DNA of 6,848 nucleotides from SFEL01 sp963640685 (GCA_963640685.1 CAVIAA010000040.1:1-6848); one strand, 5' to 3'. Shown: positions 1 to 5,958, counted from the first letter of the stretch. Numbers and translations are program-made. The notes: generated by a model not told the origin, from the sequence alone.

Positions 1-382
1 GCGCATGGTGCTTTTATTTATCTTTCAAGTTCAGCTATTGTTTCTAAGGTACTTATTCAGTGTTTACCGTTTCCCGAGCCTGACTCTGCCCTGCGCTTTA
101 CGCTTGGCTGGCGACACAGCGACGACGAGCGCGCCCGGTTAGTTAGTGTCCGAATATGTTTTTGGTTTGGGAAAAGAGGTATTTACAGTCATTTTCTCTG
201 CTTGAACCGACTGAAGGAGCTGTTTGCCGATGCCTTTGCGGTGGTATAAAAAACATGGCGATGTGTTTTCCGGCGCTCCATATTCCAAAACACCCGCCAA
301 ACGAGCCTCAGCACGGCCTATGTTTCTGTTCTGTTCAGAGCTTTTATAGTTGTATCCGGCATGGGCACCCCCGATAATCTGT
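1..382. other. Left-edge region without a supported gene
   Basis: I cannot assign a gene here. The stretch lies downstream of the leftward PBP gene. It is more AT-rich at its extreme left than the rest of the window. A rightward frame is open from base 1 to a TAA at 241-247, and another frame is open from an ATG at 156 to 377. Neither gives a protein I recognise, neither shows the GC-rich, ATA/AGG-rich codon use of the neighbouring genes, and neither has a convincing ribosome binding site. The first could be the C-terminal tail of a gene that starts outside the window. A loose hairpin (GTGTTTT at 263-269, AAAACAC at 287-293) is also present, with no clear role. Confidence 0.4.
248..269 (-). 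terminator. Weak candidate terminator for the PBP gene
   Basis: Read on the minus strand, a short ACAT/ATGT stem with a CGCC loop is flanked by an A run on its 5' side and a T run on its 3' side, about 115 bases after the PBP stop codon. The stem is short and AT-rich, so this is only a possible intrinsic terminator. I found no better one between 1 and 382. Confidence 0.22.
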
Positions 383-2614
383 TTATTTGCTCATCTTGAG
401 CAGCTCGCGCGCAATGTCGAACTTGAGCGAGGCGTATTCTTCCGTAGTCGGCACCTCAAGCATTACCAGCACCAGCCGCGCATCGGCATCCTCAACATCG
501 CAGCGGAAGCCGGCGAACCATGATATCTGCCGGCTCTTGTCGTTGCCGATTTCGGCGGTACCGGTCTTTGCGGCGACGGTAACGGAGGAGACGCGGAGCG
601 ACTGGCCGGTTCCGTTCAGCTTTGGGTCAACGACGTCCTTGAGGTACGGCACGACTATATCCAGCGCACTCTGGCCGATAACGCCGCTCTTCCAAACCGT
701 AGGGGTGGTCTTGCTGACGTTGTGATACTTTATGCCCTCGGTTTCATACAGCCCCTCGATGATATACGGCTGCATTATGTTGCCCCCGTTTGCAAAGGCG
801 CAGAACATCGCCGCCATTTGCAGCGGTGTGGTCAGTATCTCGCCCTGACCGTAGCCGCTGTCCGCAAGCAGCATAAGCGTAAGCTCGGTGTCCTCGTTGT
901 ACAGCTGCGACTTTGCAACGTTCAGGTCAAAGGGTATGCTCTCGCCGAAGCCTATCGAGGTCATGTAATTTATGTAGTTATCCCAGCCCATGAGCAGCGC
1001 GGCGTTTGCAAAATAGATATTATCCGAATGGACAATCGCGCTGCGCATATTAAGCGGGCTGAGGCGGCCGTATTTTACCGTGGTACGCTTTATCTTCTGC
1101 CCGAGCCAGGTTCCAAACTCCGTCGGCAACCAGTAATCGTCCTCGATTTCGCCGGTAAAGACGTAGTTTTCGTCCAGCGTTCCGCTCTGGAGCGCCGCAA
1201 CGGCGGTAAATGCCTTCAAAACGGAGCCGGGCGGGTACAGGCCCTGCGTAAGCCTGTTGTACAGCGGCTTGCTCGCCTTGCTGAGCAGCTGAGCATATTC
1301 CTCCGAGCTTATGCCCTTTGCAAAGGAGTTCAGGTCGTAATCCGGCCAGGAGGACATCGCCTCGATAGCGCCTGTCTTCGGGTTCATAACCACGACGGCG
1401 CCCGCCGTGGTTTCGCCGAAAAGCACGCTGTCCAATACGAAATCCAGCCGCTTTTGCAGGTCAAAGTCGATAGTCAGCTGCAGGTCGTAGCCGTCCTGCG
1501 CTTCCTTTGTATACAGCGTTCTGCGGTTCCTGCCCTCGGGGGTGCAGATATATATGCGGTAGCCGTCCTTTCCGCGAAGCTCCCGCTCGTACATGGCCTC
1601 AAGGCCGTTTCTGCCAACGTAGGAATCCGAGGTATACAGGCCGTCCTCCTCTGTTCGCCCCTCGTTCAGCTCGGATAGCTTCTGCTGAAGCTCTGCGTTG
1701 TCTGTCGCGTTTATCACGCCGACGTAGCCTATGGTGTGCGCGAGCATGCTCTTTTGCGGGTATGAGCGAACGGTGGCGTAGTTGCCGTAGTCAATGCCTA
1801 TGCCCTCGACCTCCAGCAGCTGCTCCTCAAGGTAGCTCGGCATCTCGTCCTGATAGAACTGCTTTAGCATGGCTATACCGTCGTATGCCTTGGCGAGCTT
1901 TTTGTCGATGGCTTCCTTTGTCATGCCGAGCAGGGCGGAGCACTTGTTATAGAAATGGTCGCGGTTCTCGTCGGTCAAAAGCGAGGTCGTTGCGTATACG
2001 GATATCTTGCCCTCCGTCGTTGCAAGCAGCTCTCCGTCCGTCATTATTTCGCCGCGCTTTGCGCTTATTCGGGCGACGCGGACGGTATCGCCCCACTCCA
2101 TCTCGGGGAATATGAGGCTTGGCGACCACTCAACTGCCCATTTTCCGTGCGACTTTATCGCGATCATGCGGTGCTCCCCCGTTACCTCGCCCAAAAGCTC
2201 TGAGGAGTAGTGCGAGGTAAAGTTTACAACGGTGAATATTTCGCCGGTTTCTACAGATATGTTGTCGTAAACCACAGAGTCTATCTGCAGCGCGCTGAAT
2301 ATGTTCATGTACTTTGCGACGAACTGGTTTTTGCTGATGAGCCCCTCGGTTTCGCGGCTGGGCTCCTGCTGTGCAAGCGAAGTATAGTCCGGCGTTGCGT
2401 TAGGGTCGATGGGCTTTGAAGGGTCGGCTGCGGTCTCCTCCGGCGTAAAGGTAACGGAGGTATCCACAAGGGAGAAGGCGCCTGCATAGTCGCCAGAGGA
2501 TATTTTTGAAAGAAAAGTGAGGCACACCGTTCTGCCGCTCGACTCCGAGCAGCCGGAGAGCACAGAGGATATGCATATGCATAATATAAGCACGAGGCAA
2601 ACGTTTTTTTTCAA
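383..2614 (-). CDS. Class B penicillin-binding protein, MecA_N/PBP3-like lipoprotein transpeptidase
   Basis: This 743-residue protein is a D,D-transpeptidase that cross-links peptidoglycan outside the membrane. The N-terminus (MKKN, a hydrophobic run, then LSGC with Cys22) is a lipoprotein signal, so it is probably anchored by a lipid rather than a transmembrane helix. Residues about 27-170 look like the NTF2-like MecA_N domain. Residues about 175-350 form the PBP dimerisation domain, including AKRGEI near 185. The transpeptidase domain runs from about 375 to the end, with all three active-site motifs: SVLK (nucleophile Ser464, Lys467), SDN (530-532) and KTGT (683-686). This architecture matches B. 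subtilis PbpC (PBP3) and staphylococcal PBP2a, many of which bind beta-lactams poorly; low affinity here is inference. The start is a TTG at 2614, chosen because it gives an ideal signal peptide; the Shine-Dalgarno sequence is weak. It is divergent from the yabE-like gene. Confidence 0.95.
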   Translation of the reverse strand: MKKNVCLVLILCICISSVLSGCSESSGRTVCLTFLSKISSGDYAGAFSLVDTSVTFTPEETAADPSKPIDPNATPDYTSLAQQEPSRETEGLISKNQFVAKYMNIFSALQIDSVVYDNISVETGEIFTVVNFTSHYSSELLGEVTGEHRMIAIKSHGKWAVEWSPSLIFPEMEWGDTVRVARISAKRGEIMTDGELLATTEGKISVYATTSLLTDENRDHFYNKCSALLGMTKEAIDKKLAKAYDGIAMLKQFYQDEMPSYLEEQLLEVEGIGIDYGNYATVRSYPQKSMLAHTIGYVGVINATDNAELQQKLSELNEGRTEEDGLYTSDSYVGRNGLEAMYERELRGKDGYRIYICTPEGRNRRTLYTKEAQDGYDLQLTIDFDLQKRLDFVLDSVLFGETTAGAVVVMNPKTGAIEAMSSWPDYDLNSFAKGISSEEYAQLLSKASKPLYNRLTQGLYPPGSVLKAFTAVAALQSGTLDENYVFTGEIEDDYWLPTEFGTWLGQKIKRTTVKYGRLSPLNMRSAIVHSDNIYFANAALLMGWDNYINYMTSIGFGESIPFDLNVAKSQLYNEDTELTLMLLADSGYGQGEILTTPLQMAAMFCAFANGGNIMQPYIIEGLYETEGIKYHNVSKTTPTVWKSGVIGQSALDIVVPYLKDVVDPKLNGTGQSLRVSSVTVAAKTGTAEIGNDKSRQISWFAGFRCDVEDADARLVLVMLEVPTTEEYASLKFDIARELLKMSK

Positions 2615-2656
2615 ATTGCAGATAAACCCTGTCTTTCTATTATAAAGTATAAGTGA

Positions 2657-2685
2657 ATTATAGCTTGGGAATCATTGTATGTAAA
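2657..2685 (-). promoter_or_regulatory. Promoter of the PBP gene
   Basis: On the minus strand a TTTACA -35 box (2685-2680) is followed by a 17-base spacer and a perfect TATAAT -10 box (2662-2657). This puts the transcript start near 2650 and leaves a leader of about 36 bases before the TTG start. A second TATAAT lies slightly closer to the gene but has no good -35 box. The -35 box lies wholly within the left arm of the inverted repeat at 2677-2710, so a protein bound there would block it. Confidence 0.65.
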
Positions 2686-2710
2686 CCGGGGGCAAACAAA
2701 GTTTACATAC
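2677..2710. promoter_or_regulatory. Perfect 10-bp inverted repeat, candidate shared operator
   Basis: GTATGTAAAC (2677-2686) is repeated exactly inverted as GTTTACATAC (2701-2710), with a 14-base spacer. The left arm contains the PBP -35 box. The right arm ends seven bases before the -35 box of the yabE-like gene. Arm centres are 24 bases apart, slightly over two helical turns, which suits a dimeric or tetrameric regulator. The TGTAAA core resembles a WalR half-site (TGTWAH), but WalR boxes are direct repeats and these are inverted, so no regulator can be named. Confidence 0.55.
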
Positions 2711-2717
2711 TTGAAAT

Positions 2718-2747
2718 TTGACAGCGGGGGCGCGCTGCTGGTACAAT
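2718..2747 (+). promoter_or_regulatory. Promoter of the yabE-like/rsmA operon
   Basis: A perfect TTGACA -35 box (2718-2723), an 18-base spacer and TACAAT (2742-2747) form a near-consensus vegetative promoter. The transcript should start near 2754, giving a leader of about 18 bases. The TTG at 2718, which could be read as an upstream start for the following gene, is part of this -35 box and cannot be on the transcript. Confidence 0.75.
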
Positions 2748-2771
2748 AAGCAAAACAGGAAAGGCGGATAC

Positions 2772-3887
2772 ATGGTTCGAAGGAGAAAAAGCAACCCGAT
2801 AGAGAAGCTCGCATCCGGGCGGGGCGAAAGGCAGCGCAGAAAGCCGGCGCGGCGCAGGAGCAGGGGCTCTGCCCTTGCGGACGTTGGCGTATTTGCGGCG
2901 GTGCTTGCCGCCGCGGCGTTTTTTGCGTGGGCGCTGCTGCTCTCGGATGGGCGGATAACTGTATATATCAAGGACGGCAGCCGCACACTGCAATACCTGA
3001 CGGAGGCCGCCACCGTGGGCGAGCTGCTGAGCTCCGTTGGCAAGAGCACCGGCAGCGACGACAGCGTTTCCGCTGCGCTGGATTCTCAGCTTGAGGATGG
3101 CGAGACGGTCGAGATAACCCGGGCGTACCCCGTTGCGGTGCAGTCCGGCGGCAATGCAGAGGTAATGTACATGAGCTCCGGCACCGTCGGCGATGCGCTG
3201 GACAGGGCGGGCATTGCGGTAAAATCCGGCGACGAGGTATCCGAGCTTACATTCCGCGACGTTGAGCCCGGGCTCAAGATAAACCACACGTCGGTGGATA
3301 TATCCTACAAGGTATCCTACAAGACGCTGGACTACGACGAGATAATCAAAAAGGACGACAAGGAATACGAGAGCTTCAAAAAGGTCGAGGTAGAGGGTAA
3401 GGACGGCAAAAAGCAGATAACCCAGCGCATAACTGTTAAGGACGGGGTGGAGGTATCCCGCGAGGTGGTGGATCAGATAGTCACCGAGGAGGCCGTGGAT
3501 CAGGTGATCAGGGTCGGCACCAAGATACGCTACCAGACCAGCTTTAAGGGGGAGACCCGCCGCTGGAAGGAGGCGCCGACGGACGGCGTAAACGGCTGGA
3601 AGAGCATGAAGGTGGACAAGATAACCGCCTACTGCACCGGCACCCGAACCGCGACGGGCACAAAGCCAAACCTCGGCACCATTGCCGTAAACACCTACTA
3701 CTTCAAATACGGCACGCAGATATACGTTCGCGGCTACGGCTACGGCACGGCGCGCGACACCGGCGCCTTCCGCAACTACAAGAACTCCAAGGGCGAGCCC
3801 ATGAACCAGCTGGATCTCTGGTTCAATTCGGAATCCGAGGCAAAGCGCTGGGGAACAAAATACAACGTTACGATATGGTATAAGTGA
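2772..3887 (+). CDS. yabE: YabE-like membrane-anchored DUF348/G5/3D cell-wall protein
   Basis: The 371-residue protein has a very basic N-terminus (about 1-32), one membrane helix (about 36-57) and an extracellular remainder. Residues about 62-155 hold two DUF348 repeats, about 174-250 a G5 domain, and about 279-371 a 3D domain. 3D domains are related to the MltA lytic transglycosylase fold, and G5/3D proteins such as B. subtilis YabE and the Rpf/Sps group are linked to peptidoglycan remodelling. Of the three aspartates that name the domain, the second (ARDTG, Asp329) and third (QLDLWF, Asp348) are present, but the usual AVD is AVN (Asn307). The ATG at 2772 is chosen because it follows AGGAAAGGCGG and begins downstream of the promoter; the upstream TTG lies in the -35 box. 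Its stop overlaps the rsmA start. YabE next to ksgA is a conserved Firmicutes arrangement. It probably acts at the cell surface with the divergent PBP. Confidence 0.92.
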   Translation: MVRRRKSNPIEKLASGRGERQRRKPARRRSRGSALADVGVFAAVLAAAAFFAWALLLSDGRITVYIKDGSRTLQYLTEAATVGELLSSVGKSTGSDDSVSAALDSQLEDGETVEITRAYPVAVQSGGNAEVMYMSSGTVGDALDRAGIAVKSGDEVSELTFRDVEPGLKINHTSVDISYKVSYKTLDYDEIIKKDDKEYESFKKVEVEGKDGKKQITQRITVKDGVEVSREVVDQIVTEEAVDQVIRVGTKIRYQTSFKGETRRWKEAPTDGVNGWKSMKVDKITAYCTGTRTATGTKPNLGTIAVNTYYFKYGTQIYVRGYGYGTARDTGAFRNYKNSKGEPMNQLDLWFNSESEAKRWGTKYNVTIWYK

Positions 3888-4693
3888 TGAGCACGGCTTC
3901 TGTTAAAAAAGAGCTTGAGAAATACGGCCTCACGCCCAACAGGGCGCTGGGGCAAAATTTTTTGGCGAGCGAGGAGGCGGCAGGAGCTATCGCCGCAGCC
4001 GCCTGCGAAAAGGGCCTTCCGGTAATCGAAATAGGCCCCGGCATGGGGGCGCTTACGGAGCAGCTTGTGCGCCTTTCGCCGAAAACCGCCGCCATAGAGC
4101 TGGACGGGCGAATGGCCGACGTAATCGCACAAAAGCTGCCGGAGGTCGAGCTGATACGCGGCGACGCGCTCAAGGCGGACATACCCGGTATAATAGCTAT
4201 GCTTGGCGGCAGGGCGAATGTCGCCGCCAACCTGCCGTATTATATTACTACGCCTGTTTGCCTGCGGCTTATATCGACAGGGGCAGACGGCAGCATACCG
4301 ACCATGACGCTCATGATGCAGCGGGAGGCTGCGGAGCGGTTCACGGCGCAGCCCAAGGACAGGGTATACGGCCCGCTGACGATACTTGCGGGGTATTATT
4401 ACAGGGTAGAGCGGCTGATGGAGCTTTCAAGGGATATGTACTACCCGCAGCCGGAGGTGGACTCTACCGTGCTAAGGCTTACGCACACCGGCGCAAAGAG
4501 GCTGGAGCGGCTGGAATGGCTGACCAACGCCGCGTTTATGATGCGGCGAAAGACGCTCTGGAACAACCTTCGCGCCGCGGGAATACCGGCCGAGCGGCTG
4601 AAAGAGCTGCTGGAGCGGCTCGACATACCCGCAGGCATACGCGCAGAGGGGCTCAGCATACAGGATTTTGCAAATATTGCGCGGGAAATATAA
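3887..4693 (+). CDS. rsmA: 16S rRNA dimethyladenosine transferase RsmA (KsgA)
   Basis: RsmA uses S-adenosylmethionine to dimethylate two adjacent adenosines in the 3'-terminal hairpin of 16S rRNA during late small-subunit assembly, in the cytoplasm. The 268-residue length is normal for the family. Visible motifs are GQNFL (22-26), the SAM-binding loop EIGPGMGALTE (48-58), the acidic residues of ELD (71-73), GDAL (92-95) and the catalytic NLPY (115-118). The C-terminus carries the small helical rRNA-binding domain. The ATG shares its A with the TGA stop of the yabE-like gene (TGATG). There is no strong ribosome binding site, so translation is probably coupled. A GTG three bases upstream is an alternative start. 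In B. subtilis rnmV lies between yabE and ksgA; here it does not. Confidence 0.97.
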   Translation: MSTASVKKELEKYGLTPNRALGQNFLASEEAAGAIAAAACEKGLPVIEIGPGMGALTEQLVRLSPKTAAIELDGRMADVIAQKLPEVELIRGDALKADIPGIIAMLGGRANVAANLPYYITTPVCLRLISTGADGSIPTMTLMMQREAAERFTAQPKDRVYGPLTILAGYYYRVERLMELSRDMYYPQPEVDSTVLRLTHTGAKRLERLEWLTNAAFMMRRKTLWNNLRAAGIPAERLKELLERLDIPAGIRAEGLSIQDFANIAREI

Positions 4694-4718
4694 AAAACGG
4701 CATAATGCCACTTATGTG

Positions 4719-4762
4719 AAAAAAACAAAGCCCTCGGATAAGGATATCATCCGAGGGCTTTG
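4719..4762 (-). terminator. Intrinsic terminator of the SRP RNA gene
   Basis: A perfect 14-bp stem (4726-4739 pairing with 4749-4762, core CCCTCGGAT) with a 9-base loop is followed on the minus strand by seven T residues (4725-4719). It ends the SRP RNA transcript. On the plus strand the hairpin lies 33 bases after the rsmA stop but lacks a T run, so any rsmA termination here would be less efficient. Confidence 0.9.
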
Positions 4763-5038
4763 CAACACCGCGCACCCGTTTCTCGACTGCGCCTCCCATG
4801 GGCGTTTTCGCTGTAATGGGGCTACTCCAAGGCGTACCCGCGGCACACCTGCGCGTCCGCTTAATGCTGCTGCCTTCCGGCCCTGACATGGTTCACAGCG
4901 GCAGATTGCACGGGATCTTGGGCTCAACGCCCCACCGCAGCGGCGGCCCCACAGGGGCGAGCCTCAAAACGGGGATTCGACCCTGCTGTAGCGGATTGCA
5001 GGTATAGGGCACCGCTAACTCCCCGCTTAGCGCGGCAA
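4763..5038 (-). ncRNA. ffs: Large bacterial signal recognition particle RNA
   Basis: This is the RNA scaffold of the signal recognition particle; with Ffh it targets nascent membrane and secreted proteins to the membrane. On the minus strand the helix 8 core is clear: GTCAGGGCCGGAAGGCAGCA, with the GGAA tetraloop at 4878-4875 and the symmetric and asymmetric loop bases expected for Ffh binding. The 5' part carries the Alu domain seen in Bacillus and Clostridium, including GCGGTGCCC and CTGCAATCCGC (5001-4991). The 5' GCCGCGC pairs with GCGCGG near the 3' end, closing the long helix 5. The length of about 275 bases matches the large Firmicutes form (scRNA, about 270). The ends are estimated from the promoter and terminator and may be off by a few bases. 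Confidence 0.95.
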
Positions 5039-5042
5039 GGTT

Positions 5043-5071
5043 ATTTTAACAAGGCTGCGCCGATTAGTCAA
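5043..5071 (-). promoter_or_regulatory. Promoter of the SRP RNA gene
   Basis: On the minus strand TTGACT (5071-5066), a 17-base spacer and TAAAAT (5048-5043) make a strong vegetative promoter. A start six or seven bases further on falls at the first G of the GCCGCGC helix, which fits the expected SRP RNA 5' end. Confidence 0.8.
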
Positions 5072-5081
5072 TAAAGCGGAG

Positions 5082-5113
5082 AAAAAAACTGCTTCGGAAA
5101 GCTTCCGAAGCAG
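5082..5113 (-). terminator. Leftward intrinsic terminator upstream of the SRP RNA promoter
   Basis: CTGCTTCGGAA (5089-5099) and TTCCGAAGCAG (5103-5113) form a perfect 11-bp stem with a 3-base loop. On the minus strand it is followed by seven T residues (5088-5082). No leftward gene is evident to its right, so it may end a small RNA or shield the SRP promoter from antisense reads. On the plus strand it lacks a T run. Confidence 0.75.
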
Positions 5114-5153
5114 CTGAACACTTGTTGGTGTATTGAAAGGGGGTGTTTCTCAC

Positions 5154-5228
5154 TTGCAAGATTATAATACCAAACCGGCGGCGATAAGTCATCACAAATC
5201 TGTTACGATCCGCTCAAATGTTGATTAA
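5154..5228 (+). CDS. Possible 24-residue small ORF
   Basis: A TTG start at 5154 is preceded by AAAGGGGGTG (5136-5145), one mismatch from a full Shine-Dalgarno sequence at a spacing of eight bases. It begins MQDYNTKPAAISHH and runs to a TAA at 5226-5228. The peptide is hydrophilic, with no membrane segment, and I do not recognise it. No good promoter is visible just upstream on the plus strand. It could equally be a chance ORF in a regulatory region. Confidence 0.25.
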   Translation: MQDYNTKPAAISHHKSVTIRSNVD

Positions 5229-5262
5229 AAATCATTTTCAGCCTGGTTTGGCGGGAAATTGC

Positions 5263-5291
5263 TTGTATATTGGGAGGGCGGAGGTTATAAT
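5263..5291 (+). promoter_or_regulatory. Promoter of the coiled-coil gene
   Basis: TTGTAT (5263-5268), a 17-base spacer and a perfect TATAAT (5286-5291) place the transcript start near 5298. The leader is about 50 bases and ends in a purine-rich ribosome binding site. Confidence 0.7.
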
Positions 5292-5347
5292 TCAGAGGTG
5301 AGGGCAGAGAGCGCCACCGGATCTTTTAAGAAAGGAAGGAAGTGCAG

Positions 5348-5758
5348 ATGGACGCGGCGGAGCTGAACGCAATACGGCAGCTATTGAGGGAAGAGCTGGA
5401 GCCTGTAAAGGCTCAGATAGGCAGCTTGGAGAACAAGGTAGACAAACTGGAGGTAAGGGTAGGCAGGCTGGAATCCCGAATGGACAAGCTGGAATCCAGA
5501 ATGGATAAGCTTGAGACCAGAATGGACGGCATGGAGGCGGAGATAGGCAGCCTGAGCTCCCAGATACTCAAGGCCAACATACGCATCGAAAACGACATAA
5601 TACCCAACCTGCGTTTGCTCGCGGAAGGCCACGGCATGCTCGCAGAGACCCTTGCGCACAAGGCGGCGGTGGACAGGCTCGAGGAGAGGGTACACACGCT
5701 CGAGTTCACGGTAAAGAAGGTGAACGAGGAGCTGCAGCAGCTCAAGAAGGCGCAGTAG
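5348..5758 (+). CDS. Small coiled-coil protein of unknown function
   Basis: The 136-residue protein is soluble, highly charged and almost entirely helical, with no signal peptide or membrane segment. Residues about 25-73 are seven consecutive heptads of the type DKLESRM, with Leu at the third position and Val, Met or Ile at the seventh, as expected of the a/d core of a coiled coil. A linker about 74-105 (IENDIIPNLRLLAEGH) precedes a second coiled coil (about 107-134). Similar IENDI..L-type linkers occur in small Firmicutes coiled-coil proteins of unknown role; that resemblance is from memory. The ATG at 5348 is preferred because AAAGGAAGGA ends seven bases before it; a GTG at 5342 lies too close. 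It has its own promoter and stands alone as a transcription unit. It probably oligomerises, but no partner can be named. Confidence 0.88.
   Translation: MDAAELNAIRQLLREELEPVKAQIGSLENKVDKLEVRVGRLESRMDKLESRMDKLETRMDGMEAEIGSLSSQILKANIRIENDIIPNLRLLAEGHGMLAETLAHKAAVDRLEERVHTLEFTVKKVNEELQQLKKAQ
5420..5566 (+). repeat. Seven tandem 21-bp heptad-coding repeats
   Basis: Seven in-frame 21-base units encode GSLENKV, DKLEVRV, GRLESRM, DKLESRM, DKLETRM, DGMEAEI and GSLSSQI. The units at 5483-5503 and 5504-5524 are the most alike, suggesting recent duplication by slippage. Copy number can change without breaking the frame, lengthening or shortening the coiled coil. Confidence 0.85.
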
Positions 5759-5791
5759 CGCCCGTGCACAAATCCTGCCGCAAAGCTGCGC

Positions 5792-5821
5792 TTTACAGCG
5801 CACCAGCACAGGGAGTATAAT
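5792..5821 (+). promoter_or_regulatory. Promoter upstream of the leader and capsid cassette
   Basis: TTTACA (5792-5797), an 18-base spacer and a perfect TATAAT (5816-5821) form a good promoter, starting near 5828. The -35 box overlaps a 6-bp hairpin (TGCGCT 5787-5792, AGCGCA 5797-5802) whose loop contains the TTTAC bases. It is the only visible promoter between the coiled-coil gene and the capsid genes. Confidence 0.5.
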
Positions 5822-5850
5822 AACCACGATGAGAAAAAAGGCAAGGCGAT

Positions 5851-5885
5851 AGAGAAGGGAAAAAAGCTCCTTCTCTTATTTTTTT
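5851..5885 (+). terminator. Intrinsic terminator, first of two before the capsid cassette
   Basis: AGAGAAGG (5851-5858) and CCTTCTCT (5869-5876) form an 8-bp stem with a 10-base loop, followed by a TTTTTTT run (5879-5885). It can end both the coiled-coil gene transcript and the short RNA that would start near 5828. Confidence 0.8.
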
Positions 5886-5902
5886 GCCCAATGGCTCATC
5901 GG

Positions 5903-5923
5903 ATATGCGTCGCGACAGCATAT
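5903..5923. repeat. Near-perfect palindrome in the capsid-cassette leader
   Basis: ATATGC (5903-5908) and GCATAT (5918-5923) flank the perfect palindrome GTCGCGAC (5909-5916), with a single extra A (5917) breaking full symmetry. This looks like either a protein-binding operator or a strong RNA hairpin. It lies between two terminators and upstream of phage genes, where a repressor site would be plausible. No regulator is visible in the window. Confidence 0.45.
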
Positions 5924-5958
5924 ACACAGGTTCGCCCCGCCTGAAGGGGCAGAGAAGA

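Noticed and set aside
1..243. Resemblance of PDSALRFTLGW near residue 27 of the open left frame to the C-terminal part of cysteine desulfurases
   Set aside because: The match is a few residues only, the flanking residues do not follow the family, and the expected active-site cysteine loop is not convincing.
722..1678. A 318-codon plus-strand open frame opposite the PBP gene
   Set aside because: It is a shadow of the PBP coding strand. The product is not recognisable, while the minus frame carries all PBP motifs. Other long frames opposite or overlapping the PBP, yabE-like and rsmA genes were rejected for the same reason.
2677..2710. BlaI/MecI-type operator upstream of the PBP gene
   Set aside because: BlaI/MecI sites have TACA and TGTA facing inwards about a close centre. 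Here the order is TGTA then TACA, 16 or more bases apart, and no blaI or sensor gene is adjacent.
4653..5007. Short open frames on both strands across the SRP RNA gene
   Set aside because: They overlap a clearly recognisable structural RNA and its terminator, and none has a ribosome binding site or a recognisable product.
5071..5173. A 29-codon leftward frame with a GTG start that runs through the hairpin towards the SRP promoter
   Set aside because: It has no Shine-Dalgarno sequence and would be cut short by the strong terminator inside it.
5381..5844. Two minus-strand open frames of over 140 codons opposite the coiled-coil gene
   Set aside because: They arise from the repetitive heptad codons read in reverse; the plus frame has the promoter, the ribosome binding site and a regular heptad pattern.
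5903..5923. Prophage attachment site at the palindrome
   Set aside because: No second copy or integrase gene is visible in the window, and the symmetry fits an operator or hairpin better than an att core.
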